A program made the position numbers and the translations under genes. From Granulicella sp. S156 (lineage in GTDB: Bacteria; Acidobacteriota; Terriglobia; Terriglobales; Acidobacteriaceae): DNA of 64,000 bases. Of the stretch, positions 37,821-47,294 are shown one piece after another (the first letter of the stretch is position 1; each line of letters starts with the position of its first letter). The stretch spans positions 337,428 through 401,427 of the forward strand of contig NZ_LMUH01000009.1 in assembly GCF_009766105.1 (NCBI RefSeq). Reading direction: 5' to 3'. The notes beneath the pieces were generated by a model that searched no databases, was not told the origin of the DNA, and saw only the letters and a list, made by a program, of their open reading frames with translations.

Positions 37821-38900
37821 TTACTGAATCTGTACGAGTCCGGATTCAGTTCCGTGACCTGCACCGCCCGGCGTAATCGTTGTGTGCTGCGGCGCACGCC
37901 AGTGGTCGATGTAGCTCACCTGATGCACGCAACTGATCGTGCAGTTTGGAGCGCAGGATTTCTCGGTGAGAAACTCGCGCTTCACGATCTCGGTGGTGTA
38001 CTCAGCGACCGGAATCCCGGGATAGCCGCGCTGCTGGGAGCAGTAGCTGACGATGCCGTTCTCGTCGACGTAGAGATAGCGCGAGCCTGCGCGGCAGCGC
38101 CAGTCGTTAGGCTCGCCGTTGGCGATGGCCACTTGGAAGCCATTGAAGCGCGAGTAGCTGCGGCGGGTAAGGCGGCGGACCTCGTCCCAGACAGTACGTT
38201 CTCGCTCGCCCAGCGGCTTCAACTGGCCGGAGCCGTCGTGAATGATGCCGATGGTCGAGCTGAAGCCCAGCGACAGAGCACGTTTGCTGATGGTCAGCGC
38301 GTCCTCGGGGTTGGCGATGCCTCCGCCGACGACCGAGTTGATGTTCACGTGGAAGTCGGCGTGCTCGGCCAGCATTCGCAGCTTGGCGTCCAGCACCTTC
38401 AGCGACTTCTTGCTGACCTCGTCGGGCATCACATTGTCGATCGAGATCTGCATGTGGTCGAGCCCGGCTTTGTTCAGCCGTTCGATGCGGTCGGGCATCA
38501 GCAGATAGCCGTTGGTGATCATGCCGGCGATAGCGCCGGTCTTGCGAATCTGGCGAATGACGTCGTCAAGCTCAGGATGCAGCAGCGGCTCGCCGCCGGA
38601 TATGGTAATCACGCTGGTCCCGAGCCGGCCGAGGTGGTCGACTCGGCGCTTCATCTCTTCGATGTCGACGGGTTTGGAGACATCGTCGAACTCATTGCAG
38701 TAGGTGCAGGCCAGGTTGCAGCGGCGCATAGGCACGATGTGCGCCATATAAGGGTGGCTCGTGGAGGCCACAGCGGATGCGATCGACCCCAGTTCGCGCA
38801 GCTTGCGAGTGGCGGCGAGCAGGCGACGCCGGGCTGGCATGCGACGGACTGCTGGAGTAGGGTTGGCGGCTACCTTCGTTGCTTGTGGTTCCGTAGACAT
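37821..38900 (-). CDS. Radical SAM protein with C-terminal Cys cluster
   Basis: A 359-residue radical SAM protein; the cluster-binding motif is C61-NLA-C65-TY-C68, followed by ISGGEPLLHPEL and a QISIDNV strand. The C-terminus carries further Cys residues (WRCRAG, VSYCSQQRG, SCAPNCTISCVHQ) in the manner of SPASM/twitch auxiliary Fe-S clusters. It therefore likely modifies a peptide or another substrate using two clusters. No peptide substrate gene is visible next to it. It is divergent from iscX, an Fe-S assembly factor, which may be coincidence. Confidence 0.87.
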   Translation of the reverse strand: MSTEPQATKVAANPTPAVRRMPARRRLLAATRKLRELGSIASAVASTSHPYMAHIVPMRRCNLACTYCNEFDDVSKPVDIEEMKRRVDHLGRLGTSVITISGGEPLLHPELDDVIRQIRKTGAIAGMITNGYLLMPDRIERLNKAGLDHMQISIDNVMPDEVSKKSLKVLDAKLRMLAEHADFHVNINSVVGGGIANPEDALTISKRALSLGFSSTIGIIHDGSGQLKPLGERERTVWDEVRRLTRRSYSRFNGFQVAIANGEPNDWRCRAGSRYLYVDENGIVSYCSQQRGYPGIPVAEYTTEIVKREFLTEKSCAPNCTISCVHQVSYIDHWRAPQHTTITPGGAGHGTESGLVQIQ

Positions 38901-39010
38901 GAGCTGTCTCTATTCTATCGCGGCAAGGCTGTTTGCCGCCCCGTGATCCTCCGTCGGCGGCTTACGTTGCTCTTCGACTGCCGTTACACTGGAGCTCTGG
39001 AGACGACGAC

Positions 39011-39232
39011 ATGCCGCGCGAACTCAACTGGACAGACACACTCGAGATCGGAATTCAACTGCAGGAGATGTTTCCGGATACCGATCCCTACTCGGTGCGC
39101 TTCACCGACCTGCACAAGTGGGTGACGCAGTTGCCGGGGTTTGTGGGCGATCCGGCGAAGTCCAACGAGGGTATCCTCGAAGCCATCCAGACCGCGTGGC
39201 ATGAGGAGTACGAGGACGCGAAGGACGCCTAA
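39011..39232 (+). CDS. iscX: IscX (YfhJ) iron-sulfur assembly protein
   Basis: A 73-residue acidic protein with the IscX signature: LNWTDTLEIGIQLQEMFPDT, DPYSVRFTDLHKWV and NEGILEAIQTAW. IscX binds IscS and iron and modulates Fe-S cluster assembly. The ATG at 39011 follows GGAG; the frame is open upstream but without a fit to the family. Here it stands away from other isc genes, beside a radical SAM gene. Confidence 0.93.
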   Translation: MPRELNWTDTLEIGIQLQEMFPDTDPYSVRFTDLHKWVTQLPGFVGDPAKSNEGILEAIQTAWHEEYEDAKDA

Positions 39233-39237
39233 CTGCA

Positions 39238-39645
39238 ATGGCCCTGGAGCTGACACCGGAGGAGATCGCTCGGCGAAAACCTTTGTGGTGCGCGATGTCG
39301 GAACTCTACCTCGATACCGAAACTCAACCCTCCACCTTGCGCTATATTGTCAAAGTCATTCGCGAGGCGGGGTATACCGACGAAGAGGCTTACATAATCT
39401 TTCGTGATGACGTGACGCCTGTCTTTGGCGGTAATGCCAGGCAGGTCGCAGGAGATTGGGTTCCGTGGGGCGACGAGTACGTTGAAAAGAGCGTGCTCAG
39501 GTTCCTGAGTAGACCTGCCTTTTGGAAATCCTTCAGGCGAAGATCTCCAGATCACTTTCTTTCCAAAATGTTCTGGGGCGTGTTGGTTCCGTATCTCAAC
39601 TCTTCCGGCGACGAAGAATCTGAGCAGGCAGTGCCGATTTTGTAG
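39238..39645 (+). CDS. DUF7079-like protein
   Basis: A 135-residue soluble protein. LWCAMSELYLDTETQPSTLR near the N-terminus and VFGGNARQVAGDWVPWGDEY in the middle resemble the DUF7079 family, whose function is unknown; the match is from memory and moderate. It starts 5 bp after iscX, and its last 50 bp overlap the end of the convergent murJ gene (39596-39645). The overlap could form antisense pairing between the two mRNAs. Confidence 0.65.
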   Translation: MALELTPEEIARRKPLWCAMSELYLDTETQPSTLRYIVKVIREAGYTDEEAYIIFRDDVTPVFGGNARQVAGDWVPWGDEYVEKSVLRFLSRPAFWKSFRRRSPDHFLSKMFWGVLVPYLNSSGDEESEQAVPIL

Positions 39646-41191
39646 CGATCAACACAACACCTGCCGTCACGGCCCATGCCGCACTGCCCACGGCAATCAC
39701 CAGCACATCGCCTGGGTGTGTCGATACCGGTGGCATGAAGTGCACGACGCCTGCCGCCGCTCCAAACGCAATGATTGCCGCCAGCAGTGCGCGGCCGAGT
39801 TCGCCGAACTCCAGGTGCAATAGGCTTACCAGCCGCTTCTTGTGCAGCAGGATGGCGAGGCTTACCGTCTGCGCGAGGATGCCGAGATCGGAGGCGACTG
39901 CCAGGCCGGTGAGGCCCACGCCATTGAAGAGCGCCCAGTAGAGGGGAATCGAGAGCACGGTGACAAGGGTGCCGATGATGGCGGGGGTTTTGGTGTCGCT
40001 GGCGGCGTAGAAGGCCCGGGCGTAGATTCCCTGCACAGCCCAGATGGAGAGTGTGAACGAGAGGATGACGAAGAGATGAGTGGTTGCCGCAGCGTCGGAG
40101 TGTTTGAACCTGCCGCCACGGAAGAGGTCCATGAGCCAGGGCGCGAGCGCAATCATCCAGGCGGAGACAAGCATCCCTACCGCGAAGAGCCGCGAGACGG
40201 CGCGGCCGACCGAGGAAGAGAAGTCCCAGGCCCGCTTTTGCTGGAAGAGCGAGGCGAAGAACGGAAGCGATGCGGCACCAGCGGCGGGGCCTATAACGTT
40301 GAAAGGCGCGTTGAAGAGATCTTTGGCATTGCCGATGAAGGTGATGCCGCCTTCGCGAGTGGAAGCAAAGTAGTTGAGGAACTGTCGATCGAACATGACC
40401 AACGAGACGCCAATCATCAATGGCAGCGAGAGCTTGAGCCACTCGAGGAAAGCCGGGTCGCGGAAGCCGACGACGAAGCGGTAGCGCAGGCCCGTACGGA
40501 ATGCGCCGATAGAGTTGAGCAGACCGTAGCCGATGAGCATACCGCCGAATACGCCAACGGCGAGTGAAGTGACGCCAAGCCAGCGGTGAAACAGAAAAGC
40601 ACCCAGGATGATGCCCCCGTTATAGATGAGGGGTGCGAATGCCTGGTAGATGAAGATCTTCCGCACCTGCAGGCGAGATCCCATAGCGCTTCCGATAAAG
40701 AAGAAGATCTGTGCTGGCAGGATGATGCGCGTCATGGAAGTGCAGAGCGCCGAACGCAGCATGTCGTGACGGAAGCCCTTGTTCGCGAGCCATACATATT
40801 GCGGGGCAAAGATTTCGGCAAGCAGAACGCCAACACCGAGGACGACAAGCATCGTGCTGAGAATGACGGATAAAGCGTGATCCGCCCCGTCGTCGTCCGG
40901 CTGTCCATTGGGTCCGGCTTCACGGTAGCGGTTAAGAATGGTGATGAGAGAGATGGAGGCCGCGCCACCAATGAGGAAGTAGGCCAGGAGGTCGGGAAGT
41001 GCGAAGGCCGCGCGATAAGCATCCTGTTCGGGGCCAGCACCAAACAGGGAGTTGATGTACTTGATGCGCACGAGCCCAAGCAGACCAGACAGTAGCGCGC
41101 TCATCATCAACAGCATGGCTGCTGATCCGGCGGTATGACCTTTAGTTGCAGAACTCTTTATGGGGCGAGTATCGCCGGTCGACATCGTCAT
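39596..41191 (-). CDS. murJ: Lipid II flippase MurJ
   Basis: A 531-residue MviN/MurJ-type flippase with about 14 membrane helices. The N-terminal segment (SALLSGLLGLVRIKYINSLF, DAYRAAFALPDLLAYFLIGG) is diagnostic for the MOP superfamily branch that flips lipid II for peptidoglycan synthesis. Its start codon overlaps the MerR gene stop (ATGA at 41188-41191), so translation is coupled. The ATG at 41185 is an alternative start. Confidence 0.92.
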   Translation of the reverse strand: MTMSTGDTRPIKSSATKGHTAGSAAMLLMMSALLSGLLGLVRIKYINSLFGAGPEQDAYRAAFALPDLLAYFLIGGAASISLITILNRYREAGPNGQPDDDGADHALSVILSTMLVVLGVGVLLAEIFAPQYVWLANKGFRHDMLRSALCTSMTRIILPAQIFFFIGSAMGSRLQVRKIFIYQAFAPLIYNGGIILGAFLFHRWLGVTSLAVGVFGGMLIGYGLLNSIGAFRTGLRYRFVVGFRDPAFLEWLKLSLPLMIGVSLVMFDRQFLNYFASTREGGITFIGNAKDLFNAPFNVIGPAAGAASLPFFASLFQQKRAWDFSSSVGRAVSRLFAVGMLVSAWMIALAPWLMDLFRGGRFKHSDAAATTHLFVILSFTLSIWAVQGIYARAFYAASDTKTPAIIGTLVTVLSIPLYWALFNGVGLTGLAVASDLGILAQTVSLAILLHKKRLVSLLHLEFGELGRALLAAIIAFGAAAGVVHFMPPVSTHPGDVLVIAVGSAAWAVTAGVVLIATKSALPAQILRRRKS

Positions 41192-41820
41192 TCGGAGCGG
41201 TCGACAGGTTCAGAAGAATCGTCGCCAAACAGACCACGTTGTTCGAGCCGCAATCGCGGACGTTCGGTAGCTACTGGAATGGGTTTCAGTTCGGGCTTCG
41301 GTTCCAGCACCAGGCGCGGACGCATGGCCTTCACCTTGCTCTCGTCACGCTTCTCTACCGCAGGATGCGACGTGGACACAGGCGTACCCAGCAGCGTGAG
41401 CAAAGAACGCATCTCATCGCGCAGGGTAACAAACTGTGACATCTGCGACGTAGAGCGGGGTGCTGCAGGTTCTACGGGCTGAGAGGATGGAGCCGCCTGC
41501 CGTGTGACGGGCTCGGGGGTCACAGCCGAAGACTCTTTGGGTTTGGTTTCTGCCTTGAAGACCTGCCGTGCACCGGGGATCGTGTAGCCCTGATCGTAGA
41601 GCAGGCTTTTGATACGCAACGCCATTTCCACATCACGCTTGCGATAAAGCCGCTGTCCGGTGCCACCCTTGTTGGGTTTTAGTTGTGGGAACTCGGTCTC
41701 CCAGAAGCGCAGAACATAGGCTGGAACCTCGCATAGCTGCGCAACGTCGCCGATGCGAAAGTACAGCTTGTCCGGAATCTCCGGTGCGACTGTTTTGCGG
41801 ATTGGCTGGTGAGAACCCAT
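41188..41820 (-). CDS. MerR-type transcriptional regulator
   Basis: A 210-residue protein with a MerR HTH (about residues 20-75, LYFRIGDVAQLCEVPAYVLR, then RLYRKRDVEMALRIKSLL) and a disordered, Pro/Glu/Arg-rich C-terminus in place of an effector domain. Such HTH-only MerR-like proteins are common and their ligand is unknown. The ATG at 41820 is taken as start since the longer frame adds 40 unlikely residues; no clear ribosome binding site supports either. It overlaps murJ by 4 bp. Confidence 0.75.
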   Translation of the reverse strand: MGSHQPIRKTVAPEIPDKLYFRIGDVAQLCEVPAYVLRFWETEFPQLKPNKGGTGQRLYRKRDVEMALRIKSLLYDQGYTIPGARQVFKAETKPKESSAVTPEPVTRQAAPSSQPVEPAAPRSTSQMSQFVTLRDEMRSLLTLLGTPVSTSHPAVEKRDESKVKAMRPRLVLEPKPELKPIPVATERPRLRLEQRGLFGDDSSEPVDRSE

Positions 41821-42064
41821 GTTGTCGGCGTCCGCCCAGGTTGTTGCGTCAGGGTGCGGCGCAACAAAGAGCAGAATCTGAAGTATAGGACGCTGAACCG
41901 TGTGAAACCAGTATTTTCTGCGGTACTCCTTTTGATTCACCCACTTCCATTTAGAGTGGAACCCCTATTACTGTCCCCCCGGAAAGAGCTTAGGAGTGGC
42001 GCTTTTCTTGGTGAAAAGCGCCGTCCAAACGATTGCCTTTGGGGATACCTATAAAGGTTCCGCT

Positions 42065-43510
42065 CTAGCGCTCGAAGGGCCACTCATTGACCAGGTGGGA
42101 GCCGCGGTCGAGCAGCGGATAGTGCTGTGGCAGAGGGATTTTCCTTAGATGGAGCGTGTAGCCGTTGTTTGCGCCGCCTGCTGCGGGGCTAAGGACAAGA
42201 TGCGAGGGATCGGACCAATGGACGTCATAAAGAACGTCGCCCTGTCCGGCCCACCCTATCCACAATGTGTGTTTTGCGTCGTTGTAGCGGGTTCTCGCGC
42301 GCCACAGAACTCTGTCCGTTGCGCGAAGGTTGGCGCGGCCAGTGGGTTCAAAGAAGATGTCGGTGATGGGCAGGCCGTCGCCCGCAAAGTAGGGCTGGGG
42401 GGTACTTGTGCCGTTCACGGCGAGCTCGGCAGCATCGATATGCCATTGCCCGGTGATTGCAGGAGGATTGCGCAGATTCGCCTGCTCCTGGGCATAGATC
42501 TCTCCATAGCGAAGTATCAAGCCGCCTACGCCCAGGACCAGGAGTACGGCAATGCAGAGAGCCTCGATACGCCGCCCCAGACGGGTATCTGGAGTCATCG
42601 CGATTCGGTGTGGGGATGTCGGGCGATGCAGCAGGAAACTGAGGAGCGGGCCAATGTCGGGAGCGAGCAGGACCAGCGCCATCAGCAGCAGATGAGCGGC
42701 GTATTGCTTTACGGATACATCGAAGCAGAAGTTGTAGAGAACCACATTGCTCATGGAGAGCGCCGTGAGCAGCGCACCCAACAGCGCGGTACGGCGGAAG
42801 ATCAGCAGAAAGCCGCCGCAGACCTCCACTGCGCCGCAGATCATCTCGTAGACCGGGCTGAGACCGATGAGCGTCCAGAGCATGGTCATGGGCGAGGTGT
42901 TGCCAACGGGCTCGTTGAGCACGGCCAGCGATGGTGGCGGCATCTGCTGGGGCAGGAGCTTGGGCAGTCCGTAGTACAGCATGGCGTAGGCCAGGGCGAG
43001 GCGCAGCGCGAAGCGAAACCAGCGGTGCAGCGTGCGGTACTCTGTGCGCTTGCGATCGAGTGCCGTCCAGATCACCGTGGCAATCACCGATACGGTGAAC
43101 AGGAGGCCGAGCGCGATCCAGTCGAGAGGACGATCTCCGGAGCCGCTGACATGCAGTCTTGCGCTGATCCCGTGCAGATGGAATAGCCGTGGGCCTAGCC
43201 ACTGGGCCGTTCGCCAGAAGGGCTTTGCCATCCATATTTCGATGATTCCGCCAATCCGCGGAATCATCTCCCAGACCGTCACGTTGCCGCAGCAGAAGGC
43301 GTACAGCATGAAGTAACAGAAGGCAAAGCGAAAGGCGAGACGCGTTAGGGGCGTCCAGCTCGGGAGCTCGGGATCGGAGTTGGGGGAGTTGGACAAGCGT
43401 AGTCTCGAGTCGCTTTTGATTCTGGGTGTTGCTCGCCCGAAGGTCAATGGGCGGTGTTGAACATCAGTTTCTGTGGCATTTCGTGGCTGGGAGTGATGCG
43501 CGGGCGCCAC
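42065..43510 (-). CDS. DoxX-like multi-pass membrane protein with C-terminal domain
   Basis: About 481 residues with several membrane helices (around residues 58-80, 130-150, 165-185, 215-240, 255-290 and 318-340). The middle, FALRLALAYAMLYYGLPKLL followed by CGAVEVCGGFLLIFRRTALL, is DoxX-like. The last 110 residues form a soluble beta-rich domain. The start at GTG 43510 is uncertain; a start nearer the first helix would shorten the protein by up to 50 residues. Function unknown. Confidence 0.7.
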   Translation of the reverse strand: MAPAHHSQPRNATETDVQHRPLTFGRATPRIKSDSRLRLSNSPNSDPELPSWTPLTRLAFRFAFCYFMLYAFCCGNVTVWEMIPRIGGIIEIWMAKPFWRTAQWLGPRLFHLHGISARLHVSGSGDRPLDWIALGLLFTVSVIATVIWTALDRKRTEYRTLHRWFRFALRLALAYAMLYYGLPKLLPQQMPPPSLAVLNEPVGNTSPMTMLWTLIGLSPVYEMICGAVEVCGGFLLIFRRTALLGALLTALSMSNVVLYNFCFDVSVKQYAAHLLLMALVLLAPDIGPLLSFLLHRPTSPHRIAMTPDTRLGRRIEALCIAVLLVLGVGGLILRYGEIYAQEQANLRNPPAITGQWHIDAAELAVNGTSTPQPYFAGDGLPITDIFFEPTGRANLRATDRVLWRARTRYNDAKHTLWIGWAGQGDVLYDVHWSDPSHLVLSPAAGGANNGYTLHLRKIPLPQHYPLLDRGSHLVNEWPFER

Positions 43511-43540
43511 TGTGCGATTATCGGGCGTATTTTCTAGATT

Positions 43541-44956
43541 TTACAGACTGTCTGAAAAGGCGGCGCGGGCGGCAAGATGCCCGCACATGCCGTGCACTCC
43601 GCCGCAGGGAGGCGTGGAGGAGCTGCATAGGTAGATCTTGGGGTTGCTGGTGCGATAGAGTCTCGCCGTCGGTCGGGTGAGCAGCCCGGAGAGCGTCATG
43701 GCGCCCCCTGAGATATCGCCGCCGGCGAGGTTCGGGTTCCAGGCCTCGAGTGCGGAGGAGTTGCTGGCGCGGCGTGCGAGAACGATATCCCGGAAGCCGG
43801 GGGCAAACCGCTCCACTTGGCGTTCGATCACGTCCGTGAGGTCGAGATTCGAGCCGTTGGGTACATGGCAATAGGCCCACGCCGTATGCTGACCGGCTGG
43901 CGCGCGGGTGGGGTCGAAGAGGCTGGGCTGTACGAGCAGCACGAAGGGCTTATCGCAGGGCTGGCCGTAGAAGGCGTTGCGCTCGGAGAGCGCGATCTCC
44001 GCGAGCGAGCCGCCGAGATGCACGGTTGCCGTCCGACGGCAGGCTGGCGCGCGCCAGGGGATCGGCTCGCGGAGCGCCCAGTCAAGCTTGAAGATGCCCG
44101 GACCGCTGGGAAAATGTTGCAGCCGAGTGCGGAAGCTGGGTGAGAGGGCAGAGCCGGCGATGCGTTCGAGTGCACTAACGCTGGTGTCGAAGAACGTCGC
44201 ATCGGCGGGGTCGATCTGGTGGAGGTTCGTAATCTCCGTGTCGAGGAGAATGCGACCGCCGAGCGAGTCCAGATGGCCGGCGAGGGCGTCGGTGAGCGAC
44301 TGTGCGCCGCCTGCGGCGATGGGCCAGCCCGTAGTATGGGCTGCGGCGACGAATACGACGCCTGCTGCAGAGCTGGAGAGGCGCGTCAACGGTAGTACGG
44401 AGTGGGCGGCGCAACCGGCGAAGAGCGCGCGGGCCGACTCGCTGCGGAAGACGGTGCGGGCCAGCATCTGTGCGGGCAGCAGGGCAGCGGGCCCGAAGCT
44501 GGCCATTGCGGCAGGGTGCTTTGGAAGGCCGAGCAGCGGATGCATCACGCTCTCGACGATTCCAGGCCAGTCGCGTACGGTCGAGGCAAAGAGTGCCCGC
44601 CAGTTGCGAGCGTCACGAGGTTCCAGTTGTGCAGCGGTAGCGTCCAGGGAGTGCTCGAGCGTGAGTGCAGTGCCATCGTCGAAGGGATGAGCCAGCGGAG
44701 CGTCGGGTTCGATCCAGCGCAGACCGTGCTTTTCGAGTGGCAGGCTGCGGAAGAACGGCGAGCAGACTCCCAGAGGATAGACGGAGGCGCCGAGATCGTG
44801 ACGGAAGCCGGGCAGCGTGACCTCGGCGGTCGAGCATGCACCGCCGATCTGCTGGTTGCGTTCGTAGACCGTGACAGCCACGCCGCGCTGGGCCAGGGTG
44901 ATTGCGGCGGCAAGGCCATTGGGTCCGGAGCCGATGATGTTGGCTGTGCGCAGCAT
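43541..44956 (-). CDS. FAD-dependent oxidoreductase of the phytoene desaturase type
   Basis: A 471-residue flavoprotein. The N-terminus has the dinucleotide-binding motif IIGSGPNGLAAAITLA and the following glutamate (VYERNQQIGGACSTAEVTLP), and the C-terminus has a GDISGGAMTLSGL-like FAD region. It resembles COG1233 (phytoene dehydrogenase and related proteins), but no crtB or other carotenoid gene is near, so the substrate is open. It lies 27 bp upstream-side from the DUF1275 gene on the same strand. Confidence 0.85.
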   Translation of the reverse strand: MLRTANIIGSGPNGLAAAITLAQRGVAVTVYERNQQIGGACSTAEVTLPGFRHDLGASVYPLGVCSPFFRSLPLEKHGLRWIEPDAPLAHPFDDGTALTLEHSLDATAAQLEPRDARNWRALFASTVRDWPGIVESVMHPLLGLPKHPAAMASFGPAALLPAQMLARTVFRSESARALFAGCAAHSVLPLTRLSSSAAGVVFVAAAHTTGWPIAAGGAQSLTDALAGHLDSLGGRILLDTEITNLHQIDPADATFFDTSVSALERIAGSALSPSFRTRLQHFPSGPGIFKLDWALREPIPWRAPACRRTATVHLGGSLAEIALSERNAFYGQPCDKPFVLLVQPSLFDPTRAPAGQHTAWAYCHVPNGSNLDLTDVIERQVERFAPGFRDIVLARRASNSSALEAWNPNLAGGDISGGAMTLSGLLTRPTARLYRTSNPKIYLCSSSTPPCGGVHGMCGHLAARAAFSDSL

Positions 44957-44983
44957 GGCGTTCCAATTCCGATCATACGGCTA

Positions 44984-45700
44984 CTAGGTTGCGGGCGAGA
45001 GGTGCAGGTCGGCGGCGATGGGCAGGATCGTTGGAGCAGCCAACAGGACAGCTAGTGGGAGCATCAACAGAAAACCGAAGCGCGGGTAAGCAAAGGCGCC
45101 CAGCGTTCCGCCGGTGAAGAAGAGAGTGACCAGCATGATTAGCAGGAGCAATCGGTGGCGCTCGGCGTGAACCGGGATGCGACCGGTTGTCCGGTTCCAG
45201 TAGAGGGCTTTGCCAAGTTCGATGCCGATGTCCGTGACCATGCCTGTGATGTGGGTGGTGCGAATCTCAGCATGCGAGACCTTGGTAATGATGGCGTTCT
45301 GCAGGCCCATGCTGAACCCGAGTATGCAGAGTGTAAGGAAGACGTGGTGGCCTTCGAGCGGAAGAGCGAGGGAGGCCAGGAGCAGCGCTTCGAGCAGCAC
45401 GGGAACAGCGAAGAGGCTCTCGCGATTGTGCCGACGCTCCCAGTTGACGAGAACCGCGCAGCTAGCCGCTCCGGCCAGAAAGCAGCCGAGCACGAGCGCG
45501 GGCTGAGTGAAGACGCCGAAGCCATGTATGGCGATATCAGCGGACATTGTGGCGACGAGGCCCGACATATGCGAGGTGAACTGATGCAACGCCAGATAAC
45601 CGCTCACATCGACCGTGCCGGCAGTAAAGGCGAGCAGAGCCGCAAGCTGCCAGTTGGCGGTGGCGGAGCGATCACGGCCTGCGAGTCGGCGGAGAGGCAT
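44984..45700 (-). CDS. DUF1275 (YoaK-like) membrane protein
   Basis: A 238-residue membrane protein with about six helices. The pattern LLAFTAGTVDVSGYLALHQF, HMSGLVATMSADIA and FSMGLQNAIITKVS followed by THITGMVTDIGIELGK is characteristic of DUF1275/YoaK, whose function is not known. The ATG at 45700 lies 4 bp after the tyrS stop codon, so it is probably cotranscribed with tyrS; the longer frame upstream overlaps tyrS and is rejected. Confidence 0.85.
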   Translation of the reverse strand: MPLRRLAGRDRSATANWQLAALLAFTAGTVDVSGYLALHQFTSHMSGLVATMSADIAIHGFGVFTQPALVLGCFLAGAASCAVLVNWERRHNRESLFAVPVLLEALLLASLALPLEGHHVFLTLCILGFSMGLQNAIITKVSHAEIRTTHITGMVTDIGIELGKALYWNRTTGRIPVHAERHRLLLLIMLVTLFFTGGTLGAFAYPRFGFLLMLPLAVLLAAPTILPIAADLHLSPAT

Positions 45701-45704
45701 AAAT

Positions 45705-47003
45705 TTAGTCGATCCACCGCACGCGTACGGATTTCTTGCCGAGGCGAAGTGTCGGGGTTTCGCCGAGCGATTGCTGAGAGAGTGTCTTGCCGTTGAACTT
45801 CTCGCCGTTGATCGAGACGGCGTTCTCTGCGAGCTTGCGGGTGGCTTCGCCGGCGGATGCAGCGAGGCCTGCGAGCTGCAGCAATTTGGCGATGCGCAGA
45901 GGCTGCTCACTCTGGCCTTCGGCTGGAGGAGCGTGCAGTCCCTCCGCGCTTAGCGATACGGTTACCTCGGGCAGATCCTCGGCGACGCCCTTCTGCTGAA
46001 ACTGTGTTGCCCAGTTTTCGGCGGCGGCATCGGCTTCGGAGGTGGAGTGGAAGTCGGCGGTGATGGCGTGGGCGAGGTTCTTCTTCGCCTGCATCGGGTG
46101 CAGTTCGCCTTTTTCGACAGACACGCGCATGGCATCGATCTGCGATTGGGGCAGGTCGGTGAGGAAGGTCCAGTAGCGCCACATGAGCTCGTCGTTGATG
46201 CTCATCAGCTTGCCGTACATGTCGGGTGCGGGGTCCTTGATGCCGATGGCGTTGCCGAGCGACTTGGACATCTTCTGCACGCCGTCCAGGCCTTCGAGGA
46301 TCGGGGTCATCAGGATGATCTGCGGCTTCTGACCGGCATCGCGCTGCAGGTCGCGTCCGCGCATCAGGTTGAACTTCTGGTCTGTGCCGCCGAGCTCGAC
46401 ATCGCACTCCAGCGCGACCGAGTCGTAGCCTTGAACCATTGGGTAGAGCAGTTCGTGGACGTGGATGGGCTGCTCGTCCTGAAAGCGCTTGTGGAAGTCC
46501 TCGCGCTCCAGCATCTGTGAGACCGTGAACTTGGCAGCGAGCTTTACTATTCCCGCATAGCCGAGCTTATCCAGCCACTCCGAGTTGTAGCGGACTTCGG
46601 TCTTCTCGCGGTTGAGGATCTTGAAGACCTGGTCTTTGTAGGTCTCGGCGTTGGCGTCGATCTCTTCCCTGGTCAGCGGCTTGCGGGTCTGATTCTTGCC
46701 GGTGGGGTCGCCGATGAGCGCGGTGTAATCGCCGATGAGGAAGATGACGGTGTGGCCCAGCTGCTGGAAGTGGCGCAGTTTACGCATGAGCACGGTATGG
46801 CCGAGGTGCAGATCGGGGGCGGTGGGGTCGAAGCCGGCCTTGATCCGCAGCGGAATGCCGGTCTTGCGCGATTCTTCCAGCCGCGCGGCAAGAGCGTCGG
46901 GCGCGGAGGCGGCGACGGGAGGGATGATCTCGGCTGCGCCCTTGGTGATCAGGTCGAGTTGCTCGGTTACAGGCAGAAAGGCGGTTTGTGTTTCAGTCGG
47001 CAT
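45705..47003 (-). CDS. tyrS: Tyrosyl-tRNA synthetase
   Basis: A 432-residue class I aminoacyl-tRNA synthetase. It has the HIGH-type motif HLGH (residues 66-69), the KMSKS loop (244-248, in [15 protein letters not shown]), the Tyr-binding [14 protein letters not shown] region and a C-terminal S4-like domain ([20 protein letters not shown]). The form with HLGH and NQTRKPLT belongs to the TyrZ-like branch. Upstream, TATACT lies 12 nt before the ATG and no strong Shine-Dalgarno sequence is visible. Confidence 0.95.
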   Translation of the reverse strand: MPTETQTAFLPVTEQLDLITKGAAEIIPPVAASAPDALAARLEESRKTGIPLRIKAGFDPTAPDLHLGHTVLMRKLRHFQQLGHTVIFLIGDYTALIGDPTGKNQTRKPLTREEIDANAETYKDQVFKILNREKTEVRYNSEWLDKLGYAGIVKLAAKFTVSQMLEREDFHKRFQDEQPIHVHELLYPMVQGYDSVALECDVELGGTDQKFNLMRGRDLQRDAGQKPQIILMTPILEGLDGVQKMSKSLGNAIGIKDPAPDMYGKLMSINDELMWRYWTFLTDLPQSQIDAMRVSVEKGELHPMQAKKNLAHAITADFHSTSEADAAAENWATQFQQKGVAEDLPEVTVSLSAEGLHAPPAEGQSEQPLRIAKLLQLAGLAASAGEATRKLAENAVSINGEKFNGKTLSQQSLGETPTLRLGKKSVRVRWID

Positions 47004-47282
47004 GAGGTGGTTTTAAGTATAGAGAATCTGTTCGATGCCTTGTATGGAGAAAGCGCTCTCTGCAAAAGCCTTGACGCAACGGGCGCAACGGTTCGCCAAG
47101 GAACGCGACGGCTGTAGTACCAGCCCTAGAGTTGCAAACTTTGCGGTCAACGCAGGTATCTCTGGCAAGGCAGTACAGCGTATCTAGTAGCTTCCTTGGT
47201 AATACAAGCACCTGCGAAATGCTGAGGTTTCTCCGCTCCCGTTGGTCGGTCGAAATGACAGCCATGTGGGAGTGGTTGGCTC

Positions 47283-47288
47283 TATACT
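47283..47288 (+). promoter_or_regulatory. Possible -10 box of the YjbR-like gene
   Basis: TATACT ends 6 nt before the ATG at 47295, which would place transcription start at or beside the A of the start codon and make the mRNA leaderless. No convincing -35 was found. The rest of the 290-bp gap back to tyrS holds no gene, only a dispersed-repeat-like segment near 47220-47260. Confidence 0.35.
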
Positions 47289-47294
47289 CTGCGC

